Positions 31,380 to 42,785 of a stretch of DNA of 64,000 nucleotides are shown here, piece by piece. The stretch comes from Diphasiastrum complanatum (taxonomy: Eukaryota > Streptophyta > Lycopodiopsida > Lycopodiales > Lycopodiaceae), in the NCBI GenBank assembly GCA_029204225.1, contig CM055101.1, positions 6,143,246 through 6,207,245 on the forward strand, given 5' to 3'. The translations under genes and the position numbers were made by a program. Every line of letters begins with the position of its first letter. The stretch's first letter is position 1. Below the pieces are notes generated by a model that saw only the letters and a list, made by a program, of their open reading frames with translations, was not told the DNA's origin and did not search any database.

Positions 31380-32330
31380 TGTTGTATGCATCTGAGATCA
31401 GGTAGGAGATTATCCAATCTGGATCTCCTTGAATTAGAAGAATTTGTCAACGTATCGATCAAAATATTACCTGAACCCATTGACGCAGATCCATCCTCGA
31501 TGGACAAGCCTAGGCCATTTGTGCCCCACATAGTCCGGAATTTTTCCAAGATTGACCTTATGAGGTTTGATGGCAAGGGAGATCCGTGACGATTTCTATA
31601 GATCTACACCCAAGCGTGTAGAGCCTACGGAGATGACAGCCCACAAGAAATGTTAAGATATTTCAATTTGTGTCTGACCGAAACTGCAAAAGATTGGTAT
31701 TTCAATCTTGAGCAGAACAAATGAGACGATTGGAACATCTTACAAGCTGAGTTCATCACCGTATTTAAAACCACCCGCTTCCTTTTCGATCCATTCCTAC
31801 AACTTGTATGAATCCGTATGGATAAGAAAAACGAATCCATGTGCGATTATATTGAATGGATCAAGAGATTGCATAATGGATACAACTCTAATAGCATCCC
31901 AGATCATAGTGTCCTGACATAGTTCATGGTAGGATCATCCAAAGGAATCAGACAACAATTGAAACAAAGAGACAAGTACATGTCTTTTCAAGCAATCTGC
32001 GTCGATGCCATCAAGAGAGTCGATGAGAATACTAGTTCGGGCTCTAATAAGTTTGACCAAGAACGAAGATGCAAAAAAGAACGAAGAGCCAAACGCAAGG
32101 ATAAGCTTCATGATGTCACTTCTACCTCTATATCCAATAGCGCTGATACCATCATATCCACATTAGAGAGGATGCACACACAGAGCAATGAGCAGATTAA
32201 AAAGCTCGCTACCGACCTTACCACAGTTGTCGATCAGAAACTGAAAGGCATGCAACTAGGACCTAGCCACGCCTATCCAAGGAGAGAATCCACCTAGTGT
32301 CTACACTGTCAAGGCAACCACACCAAAAAT
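31380..32330 (+). pseudogene. Athila/Tat-like gypsy gag
   Basis: Plus-strand gag in one frame with stops: MHLRSGRRLSNLDLLELE, then KIDLMRFDGKGDP (the KFDG-x-x-DP motif), then ETAKDWYFNLEQNK-stop-DDWNILQ, i.e. the core W-Y/F-x-L motif of the retrotransposon gag domain. A basic region and a coiled stretch follow, and CLHCQGNHTKNEF, the start of a zinc knuckle. Stops occur just after GDP (near 31587), in the core and near 31920. The downstream protease region is replaced by a minus-strand copia fragment at about 32350. Confidence 0.75.
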
Positions 32331-32349
32331 GAGTTCTCACAATTGAGAC

Positions 32350-32926
32350 AGAGGTTAGATCGACATGCTCGGTACTGTCATATTTTCCTATGAGCTCGTC
32401 AAAGGTTGGTAATCTTTCTCTTGATGTTATTTCTCTCACAAACATCTGATTCTATAATGTTGCACAATGCATTGTGCACCAGCTCCACATCACGTATGCG
32501 CTCACCAATAGAGTGCAGTTCATCCCTCATTGTCTTGATTCTGGTCATATAAGTCTGAATGTGCTCTCCTTGCTCCATGCGGGCACTATTCAGTTTTGAC
32601 TTCAAAAACATGATTTTTGACGGATTTGACATCTCGAACTACTCCTTGAGCACATCCCATGTCTATCTGGGTGTAACAGCATCACAAATGTGGGTAATGA
32701 TGTGATCCTTCACTAACAAGTTAATGAAGGTCAAAGCTTTCCTCACCTTCTTGTCGAACACTTTGATGTCCGCCTCATTTGGCGGTCTTCTCTCATCACC
32801 TATGACGACATCCCACACATCCTTTTCCATCAGTATGTTTTTCATTTTGAATTTCCACACTGCATAGTTGAAAATCCCGTCCAATTTGCTACTTTCACTC
32901 AAAATGGACTCTCCCATGTTTGCATC
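32350..32926 (-). pseudogene. Copia gag, copy related to 52186-53871
   Basis: Minus-strand UBN2-type gag beginning MGESILSESSKLDGIFNYAVW at 32917. It is nearly the same sequence as the Copia-5 gag at 53871, with shared VWDVV/IGDERRPPNEAD and IQTYMTRIKTMRDEL. A stop replaces Q/R codons in the ITHICDAVTPR-stop region, and the frame is lost at about 32400 where it abuts the gypsy gag. Confidence 0.8.
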
Positions 32927-34221
32927 GCAAAACTGCTTGAAACTTCTACCGTAGGCTAAAAGCAGTATGCTGAAGCCAACTGTGATGTCAGAAGTAGAAA
33001 ATAATGACTTGCACTTTTTCCCTTACCAGGCCACCTGCCACTTTTCTGCCAAATTGAAAGCCAAATCGGCGTCGCCTTCGGAAATACTCTGTCGTCAACT
33101 CCCAACTATGTGCCCAATGGAATGGTGAAATCACTTTTGGCACACTCCGAACACTTTCTCCACTGCAATCACTCTGTTTTGCGATACGGTACTTGCAGAT
33201 ACAGTCCGTGTGCCCTTCGTTTGGAGTCTGCCCTTCGTTTGGGTCAAAACGGATAAAGGAGGCAAAATTTAAGGGCTTTTTAAATTTTTAAAATATTTCT
33301 TCAGAGTGAAGAAACTTCAAACTTCACTAGTGAAGGGACCCAACTCCAACTTCAGAGTGAAAATTTTTAATGAAGTTGAAGGCCAGTTTACGTTTCAACT
33401 CCATTTAGCTTTGTTCGAGGCCCCCTTCAAAGTTCATCTAATGGCTATCCTCAATCCAATGGCCCACAATAGTTCTTGGAAACTCGATCTTTACCACATA
33501 TCTATGTGAGTTAGATCCGATGGTTGTCCATGATCTGGCACGCTGAAACGCTTCCCTCTAGCTGCGAGACACCATTTTACACCAAGCTGATGGCCGAATT
33601 GGGCGCGCGTGACCCTCCTCGTGGGTCTGATTCTCCTTCACGAACTATGGCAGCTTTAATGATTATGACCGCCCCTTTGGATCGTTCCAGCGCTCTCTTT
33701 GCTTGATGGTTGTCCATGGCCAGCTGCCAGCCTTCAGCAGGGCGCCCACAATTGTCAATTTACAGCATCGAAATCTGTCCAAAATGAAGAGAAATCAACA
33801 ACTTTGAGCTTCCAAACCCTAAGCTAGGGTTTCTCTTCGAAATACTAAACTTGGTTGGCTGTTTATAGCTCTCTGACTAGCCAATCCTCTTCCTCTAAAG
33901 TTGCCCTGCTGCTAGGAGTCTGATGCTTCAAACCATTTACAAAACGGTGTCCGTTTGAATGCACACCGACTGCAAACGCCAAGTAGCCTCCCTTTGGAAT
34001 TTCAGAATTCCATTTGGCTAAGGTTCTGATTCAGTCGACAACTCTTGTCTCCGAATCCTCACACAGTCTCAAGCTCGACAAGCTTCTGTGTGCTAGAATT
34101 TGTGCACAAGTGCTTCACTTTTTGTCTACAACCCGTCGTAAACCCCGAACTCTCAGAAGAATCTTCTCCCGAAGCGACGACACTGTACTGTGTATACTCC
34201 CTGTACGGCTCTGATACCAAC
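32927..34221 (-). other. Copia leader with primer-binding site at 34208-34219
   Basis: 1.3 kb of non-coding leader, alignable in its first 500 bases with 53872-54350. TGGTATCAGAGC on the minus strand (34208-34219) marks the end of the adjoining 5' LTR. Confidence 0.65.
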
Positions 34222-34491
34222 TTAGAATTTGCTTCAAACAGGAACATAGATCATGCTACATAGTAACATAGACTGAAAACACTCTCTACACCAAGCTCAC
34301 ATAGCATCTGTATTTCTCAAAATGAAATTACACTGTACATATAATTCTTCACTCAGGCAACCCATGCATGACCCAGGTTGCCGTTGACAGGACGCATGTC
34401 CCGTCGACTCGCCTCGTGGTGAGGCCAACTGATCCTTATCGACTGATAGGACCCACAGTACAGTAACACAATGTTTCTACTTTAATTCTAA
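34222..34491 (-). repeat. Short copia 5' LTR with non-canonical ends (candidate)
   Basis: The block next to the primer site has an 8-bp perfect inverted terminus TTAGAATT...AATTCTAA enclosing 270 bp. Canonical TG...CA ends are absent. It contains CG-rich stretches near 34380-34440. An alternative is a longer LTR truncated by the gypsy fragment at 34492. Confidence 0.4.
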
Positions 34492-34838
34492 CTGTTATGC
34501 CCAGAGCGAAGAGAGAACCCTTAGAAGAAACCTCCCAATGAAGCCAATGTTTATGAAGGTCCAGCCCATACGAAAGAGATAGATTTGGCTGAGGCTGTCT
34601 TGCTTGGAATTACGCTGAGCTGAAGGGCATATCACCAAATGTAGTGGTTCACACCATTCCACTGGTTCATGGTGAAAAACCCATAGTTAGTTGGCCTTAT
34701 AGGTCCAATCTGCACTTCGCCCAGCTGATCCAAGAAGAATTGAAGAAGCTTCTAGATGTAGGATTCATCTACGAGATGGAATAGACTCATTGGGTATCAC
34801 CGATTGTGGTAGTACCTAAGAAAAATGGAAAACTTAGG
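34492..34838 (+). pseudogene. Gypsy reverse transcriptase N-terminal fragment
   Basis: Plus strand reads AELKGISPNVVVHTIPLVHG, then KPIVSWPYRSNLHFAQLIQE, then LLDVGFIYEME-stop-THWVSPIVVVPKKNGKLRV. This is the RT opening of Athila/Tat-type gypsy elements (FI-x-P-x-x-x-x-W-x-SPVVVVPKKNGK). One stop, then cut at 34838 by the repeat. Confidence 0.75.
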
Positions 34839-34844
34839 GTAGAG

Positions 34845-35232
34845 ATTGAGAGAGAGAGAAGAAATCCTCCTCCTCCATTTTCCTACTTTTGTGAAGTCCT
34901 CCTATTTTGACATTGTATGCTTTCTTGTGGATGTTTGAATGCTTGATTGACATTTCCTAATCATGCTATCACAATAAGATTGATAATTAGCTCATGGCTT
35001 TCATCCTCTTAATCCACAAAATCACACAATAGTAAAATAGGTGTTAAAAATCACTTTGGAAGAGATCATTAAGATCCATAGGTAGGTTCCATTTTTATTG
35101 CTCCCCTTGAGAAGATAAGCTTCATGAGGAGAAGATTTAGAGCTCAAAGAGCCTAAATAACCCAAGAAGGCTAAGAGCCAAGAAGAGGATCTCCACCATA
35201 CTAAAAGCCCAAAAAGAACCAAAGAGAAAGAC
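34845..35232 (+). repeat. Second copy of Athila-like LTR segment
   Basis: Direct repeat of 29757-30150 (GATTGAGAGAGAGAGAAGAAA to AAAGAACCAAAGAGAAAG). Probably a truncated 3' LTR of the element with gag at 31380 and RT at 34600, or the LTR of a relative. Confidence 0.65.
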
Positions 35233-35540
35233 TTGTCGACTCAATCGATTATCATCGACCGTCACGACTATCCCGACTTTATCGACTCGGCAGCGACACG
35301 CTCGACTCCAAATAGTCGAAGCCTGCTCACGCCCACTTCCTATACTGTGAAACTACTTTGACAATGACAGTAGCAATCACGATCTATTCCAGACGGCATG
35401 ACGACTCCATGCCACCTTCTTGTACACTCATCTGCATATTAATCATAAATCGTATATAGATAACAATTGTCATCTTATCAATATGCCAAATTAGAGACAG
35501 ACACTATAAATGCTTTCGCGCATTTATTCTTGACATTGTT
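35233..35540. repeat. TCGAC-rich module (copy 3)
   Basis: Inverse match to 14180-14330, beginning ACTTGTCGACTCAATCG. It is fused to the Athila-like repeat at 35232, so an insertion or recombination junction lies exactly there. Confidence 0.55.
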
Positions 35541-36005
35541 AAGAAGAAGCCTTTTTTTTTAGAGTACATTCTCTCTCTCTTGGAATGGGCAAGAGTGCTT
35601 GCAACCAACCCTCCAGAAGGAGTTGTTAGCTTTGTCGTGGTGGCGGTAAGCTATTGTGACAATTTGCTAAAAGCTTAGGTGTGATTGTTAGGTGAATGTG
35701 AGCATTAAAATAAGTTTCTTTTTTTAAATTCCTGATTCTTCTAAAATGCAAATTTATTTGTTGTATGTCTATTTAAAAGCCAACGTGAGGCAAAGCTTCT
35801 CATGATGTACAAATCCAGTTGTTGATTTTGTGAATGGTTTTGATAAATAGTCCATGAGTATAGCATGTGCAATGAATGGGTATCACTTCAAATATGCAAT
35901 ATAATTTCTATAGACTGTCAAGCATAAAAAAATCCCCAAGTCGTGTGTATGTTGTGAGATTTTGAGTGCAGCCCCAAAAAACCTCACCTTTAGGCTTTAC
36001 ATATG
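35541..36005. repeat. Dispersed repeat related to 44385-44720
   Basis: 35615-35830 (TTGTTAGCTTTGTCG..., GATTTGCTAAAAGCT, GAGCATTAAA) resembles two tandem stretches downstream of the PPI gene (44385-44510, 44520-44720) in the same orientation. No coding potential. The rest of the interval shows nothing. Confidence 0.5.
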
Positions 36006-36009
36006 GGAG

Positions 36010-36320
36010 TGGTCCTAAGAATAGTTGGGTTGTCGCTTTTGGAGACCCGGCACGGCGACGTGTGACCCTCCTCATGCCTTCTCAAGAACGCCAGTCAATG
36101 GACCGGGCCCCAGCACATGCAAACGCGTCGTAACAAGCCCTGAATGGAAACCACTGGCAACACTAGGTAAACTTCCCAGAACCGGAGCGGAACCCTTGGC
36201 CTTGCCACGGGCGGCATCGGTGGGTCGTGTGGCGACGGGCTGAACCAGTTACTTTCTTCGGTCGAACGTTGCCGTGAATAACAAACCCCATATTATAGCA
36301 GGGTGGGGCCTCCCTCGCCT
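36010..36320. other. GC-rich block upstream of the PPI promoter
   Basis: A sharply bounded GC- and CpG-rich stretch in otherwise AT-rich DNA, with a 72-codon open frame (36025-36243) whose reading I cannot match to a family. Candidates are an unmethylated promoter-proximal island, an rDNA-derived insertion or a transposon fragment. I cannot confirm any ribosomal RNA match by eye. Confidence 0.4.
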
Positions 36321-36524
36321 ATTGACTAGATTTCGCCAGGTATAGCAACACAAAACCACCTTTCTTTAGAAATTAATAAAAAATAACACCCCAAAGCTAA
36401 ATCTGTGTTCCCAGACCTAACTAGAGGGTTGGGCTAACCGGTTTACGAACCCCAGTTAGGTTCAGGTAGGGTTGCGCGAACCCATCTTCCACGCCAGTTG
36501 GCCTCAATCCCCGTCTTACGATGC

Positions 36525-36531
36525 TATATAA
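36525..36531 (+). promoter_or_regulatory. TATA box of the PPI gene
   Basis: TATATAA in GATGCTATATAAGGAACTGG, about 30 bases before a pyrimidine-rich region. That spacing predicts transcription starting near 36555-36565. Confidence 0.7.
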
Positions 36532-36563
36532 GGAACTGGAGTTAAAAGCTTGGTTACTCCCAG

Positions 36564-36570
36564 ATCTCTC

Positions 36571-36609
<39 letters not shown>

Positions 36610-36642
36610 GCTCTGCTCGCTCGCTCGCTCGCTCTCGCTCTC
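36564..36642 (+). repeat. CT/CTCG microsatellite in PPI 5' leader
   Basis: A (CT)n run followed by CGCTCGCTCGCT repeats. CT-rich tracts just downstream of plant transcription starts are common and can raise expression. Long serine/leucine or Arg/Glu frames through it on both strands are low-complexity artefacts. Confidence 0.8.
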
Positions 36643-37161
36643 CTGTTTGTCGTCGACGGCAGAGAGTCGCTCCCTCTCTTCTCTTTGTTTGATGCTTCTC
36701 GCAACTCCTGGTCGTGGATGCATCGCGCTATTCTTAGATCTGTCTTTTGCGTTTTCCAATTTTGGGTTTCGTCTTTCTTTTTTACTTCCGTTTCCCTTTG
36801 CCTTTGAGCTTTTAGCCGCTTTCTTCTGAGATTTTGTTTCCGGCGTTGTACATGATCGATCACGTTCCTTTTGCAGCAAACTTTTCGGTTCTTGCCCTCT
36901 TTGATTTTGCTTTTTCTCGATTGTTGTTATTTGCGCTTCGTTATTGTGTCTCATTGAACTCTAATTGAGAGATTTTTTAGGAGTAATTTGTGGTAGGGAG
37001 TGGAAAGGGCTTACTGTCTGCGGCTGATTTGTGATTTGTCTTCTTCTCTGAGATCCGATCACTTTCAGTAAGCCAGCAAGCAGAAAAGATCAGATCAAGA
37101 GCGCTAGTGTGGTCTTCAGAGGCCACTGCTTCTAACTTAGATTTATTATTTGGGATTGACA
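36643..37161 (+). other. PPI 5' untranslated region
   Basis: About 600 bases from the inferred start to the ATG. Possible splice acceptors (TTTTTTAG near 36979) exist, so a leader intron is possible, but nothing fixes its borders. Confidence 0.5.
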
Positions 37162-40100
37162 ATGGGAGAGACGCTGGCTCTTGAAGTTTCTGGAACCAGG
37201 GCTCAATTTGACCCTAGCGATGAAATGCAATTTCCTGCTCTTCACAGCAATGGCACGTCTGTCAATTCGATTCGGGATCATACTTCGGAAGAACCTATTC
37301 CGCCTTTGAAGAACAATCCTGAGCTCCAAGATAAGTTGTACGCAAGCGTAATGGAGATGCATGCAGTAGCGGTTCAGAAAGCAACAGGTTCCAATATAGA
37401 AGATCAATCAACTGTTTATCCACCAGACAGCGCTTCTTCTGAGGAAAAAGAAATAGGTTGTATTTCAGAAGAGCCCTTATTTGTGAATGGATTAGATTGC
37501 GCTGTTGAGGAGAAACAAATAGATGTACAGTTAGATGATGAGCCAGAAAAGCAGATAATGGAATTGACGGATTTACCAGCAGAAGATCCGGTTCCACAAG
37601 AGGAAGAAGTGCCTCTACAGAAGGAGAAAGCTGCAAGTCTACCATCTTCGGAATCCGTTGAGGTGGTCTTGAAGGAGGAAACCGCAGCGAGTCTGCCATC
37701 GACGTCAATGGAATCCTCCGACGAGTTATCCAGCCTCTCAAATGAGAAATCTAGTCCACCCGACGTATCTACCACTTCCGACGATGGCATTGGTATTGTT
37801 CCAGATCTAGATTTGGACGCCTCAGGGTGGACCAAGGTCACAGGGGATGGGTTGCTTGGCATACCACCTGCAACTGAACAAAGTGTTTCAGCTTCTGTTG
37901 CTCCTCCTGTTCGGACGCTCCATACGTTCTATATGGTTAGAATCCCTAGGCCTATAGACACTATGGACAGATCAGAGATCAAAATGGCCGAACTGAATTT
38001 GAAAGAGAGGACGGAGAAGAGAGATTTTCTCAATGCTGCGTTGCAAATGAAATGGGTAATGCTTAAACCTAATTGTGTGAATAGAGCAGCGCCACTTTCT
38101 GTTGATTGACTACAACCTCTTGCTTTAATGCATATTTTTTTTCTGAGTTGTTTGTGAATTGAATTTTACAGGCCAGTAAACATGAGGTCGTTGAGAGATT
38201 AAAGGCTGCACGAGAAAAGGAAAGAACTATTCGTGAAGCTTTGAGAGAAAAAAGGAAGGAAACTGATCCTCTGCATGCGGCTTTGAAGAAGGTTAAAGGG
38301 GCCAGTCGATATGCAAGAGAAAAAGGACAGGATTTATGCACTTCAGAGAAGGAACTCGATGATAGAGTAAGCTTTGGGACTACTCTTTTGAGCATATTTT
38401 TCTTAATTTTGTTCCCTAGCCTGGTGTTTTTACGTGTAGTGGTAGCTAGACGGCAATGAGCTAATTTTACAGTGCTTTCTTAGTCGCCTTAGTATAGTGT
38501 TAGCAGATCTACAAAAATTTCTCTTATCATTGCTATTTCAGATTTTTCATGGCTCAAATTTAGAGGCTACTGTTAGGCTTGAGGGGTTGCAAATCCGATC
38601 TTGCTCTTACTTTTGTTTTGTGTTTTGGACTCGGTTGGTGTAAATCGTTATTGATTGTTGTTGTCAATCGGGTCTCAAGTGCCCTTTGTGACTTCACTAG
38701 GGTTAGGATGACCTAATATGTTCAATGCGTGGTTGGGTGATGTTCAGATTGCATCAATGGAAAATAGAATGGCGCACAACAGCATTCCTCTTCAGGAAGA
38801 AAAGCAACTTATAAGAGAGATCCGGCAGCTAAACGCTTCAAGAGAGCAAGTACGCGCGAATGCTCCAGTACATGCTGAAGTTCAGGAAACTTTGGGTCAG
38901 AAAGACGACATTCAAGCTCGTCTTAAGGTTAGAAAGCCCGTTTTTAGTTTAGATGAATGAGTTGGAACTTAAACTTGCTAGCTCTGGACATCTTTTGACT
39001 GATGTATGCTGTGTTTTGCAGCCTCTAGCTGCGGAAGTTGATCTTTTGAGAAAAGATCAACAAGCAGCATTCTCAAAAATCGCCGTTATTGAAGAAGAAT
39101 GCAATGTTTTGGATGAAGCTATCTCCCAGCTAATGAAAGAACGGGATGCCGCCACCAATGCTCGCCAGAAAGCATTTGTTTCTCGACAAATCCTTTATAA
39201 TACAAAAAATTCCCGGGTGTGTTGATGATGCTTTCTACAACTTTGTGAAGTAAAAACTGGATGCTTGCTGTGTAATTCATAATTTTCATTTTGAACAATG
39301 CCATGTCGGAGTAGCTATAGCTCGTCATGCATAGTAGTTTGTCAGTCGATATAATTGGAGTAGACGTGTCAAATTTCTGGTGCTGAGCAATGTTTCCTTT
39401 TTTCATTCATCTCCATAAGAAAACCCACTGTCTCTATTTTGCAGAATGACCTTTTTTATCAGAACAGGGATGAAATTTTGATTGCTAAGCGGCACGCATC
39501 TCAAAACGATAAGAAAGCTGTAGAAGAGATTTGCAATGCCCAGGCATGTCTGAAAGCTAATATTGTGCTTGAAAGTTTGAAGTATGTCAAGTTTCTGATA
39601 GCGTGTTGTGTGTGCTCTTTTACGTTATTGTTTTTTTTAACCTGTCTGCTTATTATATATGTTGTACAGATGGAAAGAATTTTGTCTTTATGGATAGGCA
39701 ATGCCGATTTTCGAGCAGAGTATGTAAAGAACAATGAAAGGAGTACACTGAAGCGCCTAGAAACCTTAGATGGTAGAGCACTTGGACCTGATGAGGAGCC
39801 TCCTCTGTTGATTAGCATGAATGAATCTGTTGCTGCTATGCCTGACAATCGGGTAGGTAGTGTCCCATCTGAGAAGGCACAGTTAGCCAACACGGACATT
39901 CCCAATGAGAAAGTAAGGGTGCAACAGGTTACGAATGAGTTGAAAGCTCCACCATTGGTCAAGTTAGCAAATGGAAAATTGCCTAGACAGAAAGCAGCTG
40001 AGCCCGAACCTACTCCAGTCGTTAGTGCCGTGGATGCTAACGATATTCCAGCTTTGCCTGCTTCAAAGTCTGAATCTATTAGCGAGGATGACAAAGTTAA

Positions 40101-42398
40101 AGAGGAGCTAGAGGCTGCACAGTTGAAGGAGAGAAGGCGTCAGCAGGAAATGGCCAAAGCAAAGGAAGCTGAGGAGAGGAAGAGAAGGCAAGCAGAGAGA
40201 ACTCGTGCAAAAGCTTTAGCACGTGCTGAGAAAGAGGCAGAGCGTAAAGAAAAGGTGCCACTCTTGGTTTTGACTCTTGTTGTAATTTGATTAACGATGT
40301 TGCTTAAATCTTCCCTGCAGTTCCGCATAGCTATCTCCTCTATGTTCTGTTTATAGTTTCTCTTGGGAGATCTTGAAATGTTTCACCTTTCAAACGCTCT
40401 CTCTTTCATGAAGTGTGTTCAGTGTAGATATTTTTCTTTCGTGCAAGCCTTTGCTGTGGCCCAGTTCTTCACTTCTGAATTGATTAATTTATCAGGTTTC
40501 GGCAAAGTTCTTTTATACTAGTTTATGTAGAATGCAACAGAGGTAAGCATAATCAGTGCGATAGTTCCTCTTCAGGTGGTAGACCTTCTGTTCTCTGTGG
40601 AATTTCAATTTGTCTGTTAGGCTGAATCTATTATCTGGTTGTTATGATGCAGGACTTCTGAGTCGTTACCAGCATATTTACTGATTTCTTCTTTTTGTGC
40701 TCAATTTCGATGCTTTTCATAACTGGTGCTCCTTAAATTGCTATGTTCTTTGTTTTTGGTGGCCTGTCTTTGTTTGCTAAACATACTTATACGGAAAGTT
40801 TTTGGAGAATTCAGAAACTGTTGTTTGTGGATTTTTTATGAGGATGACCATGGGATCCTTGAAGCATTTCATGATTCCATTGTACTTTATTGTTTTAGAG
40901 TTGATTTTTTGTTCTCTTCTCCAGGAGAAAGAAAAAAGAGCACGTAAAAAGGCTGCATCCACAGCTGTTGCTGTAGGTAGCAGCGGGGACAAAAGAGTTG
41001 AAGAGGAGAGCATTACAGAAGCACAAGCTGGAAAAGTTGAAGCTTCTGTTGAAATAGCATCACCTTCTTCAGAAGACAAGGTTTCATCACGCCGTCGAAA
41101 AAAACCTGTTCCCCAAAGGTCTAGGGCTTCCAAAGCCCCTCTTGTGCATCTTTCTACCAAAAGGAGCACGTGGCCTTTTCAAATTTGGTTGCTGATTGCG
41201 GCAGCAGTTATTTTAATTTTTATAGCTTCTTTGCTGGTAAGTAGCAAATAGCCTGTTCTTTGTTTCCTTCTGCTACGTGCCATTCCTTGCACAAGTTTTA
41301 GTTGCTGTAGCTGGCAGCTGCACTTCATATGGATGATTTTAGAAGGCTCTATGGATGATTTTAGAAGACTCTATGGTACCTATTAGGATTTTCATAGGAG
41401 ACCGTTTTGTAAAGTCTACTGGCAGAGTGAAGGATAAACAGAACTTTATCATTGCTCAAGGTTTCCTGCATTGACAGCTGAGATTTCTGGTTTCTTTACT
41501 ACAATTACTTTGCATTTTTAAAATTCTGTGGATTGATAGTTTGCGGGGTTTATTATTTTTTATTGTCTGGTTTCCAAGAGAATTTTCAAAATTTGTCCAT
41601 TTTACTTTCATGCACTGATGCTCTGTAACATTATTGGTGAGTGTATAGTCATTATGAAGCTGGTACTTAGACGCTAGGGGCATTCATAGTCTCCTCATGA
41701 TCTTTAGGCTCTTGTCTGTATTGTTCTGTGCACGTTCCTTTGTGGAATAAGTTTTATTGAGGACATATGTGCATAGGAAACCATTTTCTGCCAAGTTATC
41801 TGTATTCTGAGTTAGCTGTGTTATCTGCTGGTGCCGAAATTTCTGGCTGTGTGAGTAATTAGAGGTTTGTGTTTCAAAAGTATGTTAGGCCTATGCATGT
41901 TGGCAAATGAAGTTTTCTAACCTGGAACGTCAGTCTTCATGGATGGTTTATTTTTCCATCTGCATAAAACTATTCTGGGCCATCTGTTCGTTTCAAAACT
42001 TGGTAGCTAATCAGAAGTATTTGTTTTCGAGTGAGAAATCACTTGGTTTCTGTTAGGTGATTTTTGACCATTTCGTCTTAAGCACTTTTATAAATTGTCT
42101 AATGCTTCGAGTTTGTTGACTTGTTGATAATTGGTGGAACAAGGAATTTGGTGTAATAATTTGCTTTTTCAACTTCAAACTTCCAGTCATTTTGATTTGG
42201 AATCAAAACTGTTTACGCATGCGCAATAGTTCTGGCCCTTCCTGTCCTTGGCTCTTCTTCCATTGGCAAATCTTGAAAAATTTGACTAATCATTGTCACA
42301 GACTTGTTTTTGATCATTATTGTTGTTAGAACTGCTTATATGGCTATGTTATAATACGTATTCTTGCCTGTTTGCAGTTGTATTTGCGGAGCAGTTGA
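37162..42398 (+). CDS. PPI1-like: Proton pump-interactor (PPI) family protein, eight coding exons
   Basis: PPI proteins bind the regulatory C-terminus of plasma-membrane H+-ATPase and stimulate it. Coding exons: 37162-38055, 38172-38366, 38748-38927, 39022-39216, 39445-39543, 39670-40254, 40925-41236, 42378-42398, all in phase 0, about 826 codons. Exon 1 encodes an acidic, low-complexity N-terminus ending in HTFYMVRIPRP, the conserved family motif. Exons 2-6 are largely coiled coil and include the diagnostic NSIPLQEEKQLIREIRQLNAS and LGQKDDIQ. A KEAEERKRRQAERTRAKA-type helix leads to exon 7, whose end (WPFQIWLLIAAAVILIFIAS) is a tail anchor. Reading on past the donor at 41237 gives an alternative stop at 41251 (SLLVSSK). 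Intron 39544-39669 begins GC. The N-terminus is longer than in the 612-residue Arabidopsis PPI1. No stops interrupt the model. Confidence 0.9.
39544..39669 (+). other. GC-AG intron, stop-free and divisible by three
   Basis: The PPI homology joins NAQ to MERILSLW without a gap (family: ANAE-VEKFISLW), requiring donor CAG|GCATGT and acceptor TTGTACAG|A. The intron is 126 bases, in frame and stop-free. If retained it would insert 42 residues including the strongly hydrophobic run FLIACCVCSFTLLFFLTCLL. Confidence 0.75.
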
Positions 42399-42785
42399 GC
42401 AGTTGAGACTTTTTTAAGGTCGACATGACTGCAAGGAGTTCTTTTCTCTTGGCTTAATTTTGCCAGAGTTCCAATTTTGAAAATACAATCTATGTCAGTG
42501 CCAGGCATCTTTAATTCTACTTCTACAAATGCTATTCTTTTGGATCCTTGGTTTTCCATTTAGTTATTACACTTGCTTGCTCTCTGCCCAAGAGCTTGCA
42601 TCCTCATTGAAGTTTTCCGTCTAATCCGAGTGTGTAACCTCTCGTTGGTAGGTGAACCACTAGCCTTTTGTGTTGCCATTATCCCTGCTCAAGAATTGGA
42701 ACGTTGCAGGCGTAGTTGAGCACTGTAGGACTGAACCACATTTTGTGCTATTTTTCAGAAAATAAAGATTGAACCACCCCACAGG
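42399..42785 (+). terminator. PPI 3' untranslated region and polyadenylation signal
   Basis: AATAAA at 42761-42766 follows the terminal exon by about 360 bases, with cleavage expected near 42780-42790. Its position beyond the 42378 exon supports the spliced terminal exon. Confidence 0.65.

Noticed and set aside
36025-36243. Possible ribosomal RNA fragment in the GC-rich block
   Set aside because: No conserved rRNA core sequence or ITS motif is identifiable by eye; kept only as an unexplained GC-rich block.
36521-36829. Plus-strand Ser/Leu-rich frames in the 5' leader
   Set aside because: Products of the (CT)n and CTCG repeats; the PPI start codon and exon structure lie downstream.
36421-36954. 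177-codon and 115-codon minus-strand frames rich in Arg/Glu/Ser
   Set aside because: They read the reverse of the CT microsatellite and 5' leader of the PPI gene; low-complexity composition, no domain.
37295-37862. Two 148-codon minus-strand frames inside PPI exon 1
   Set aside because: Antisense shadows of a real coding exon; no recognised domain.
39501-40094. 197-codon minus-strand frame opposite PPI exons 5-6
   Set aside because: Antisense shadow spanning an exon-intron junction of the sense gene.
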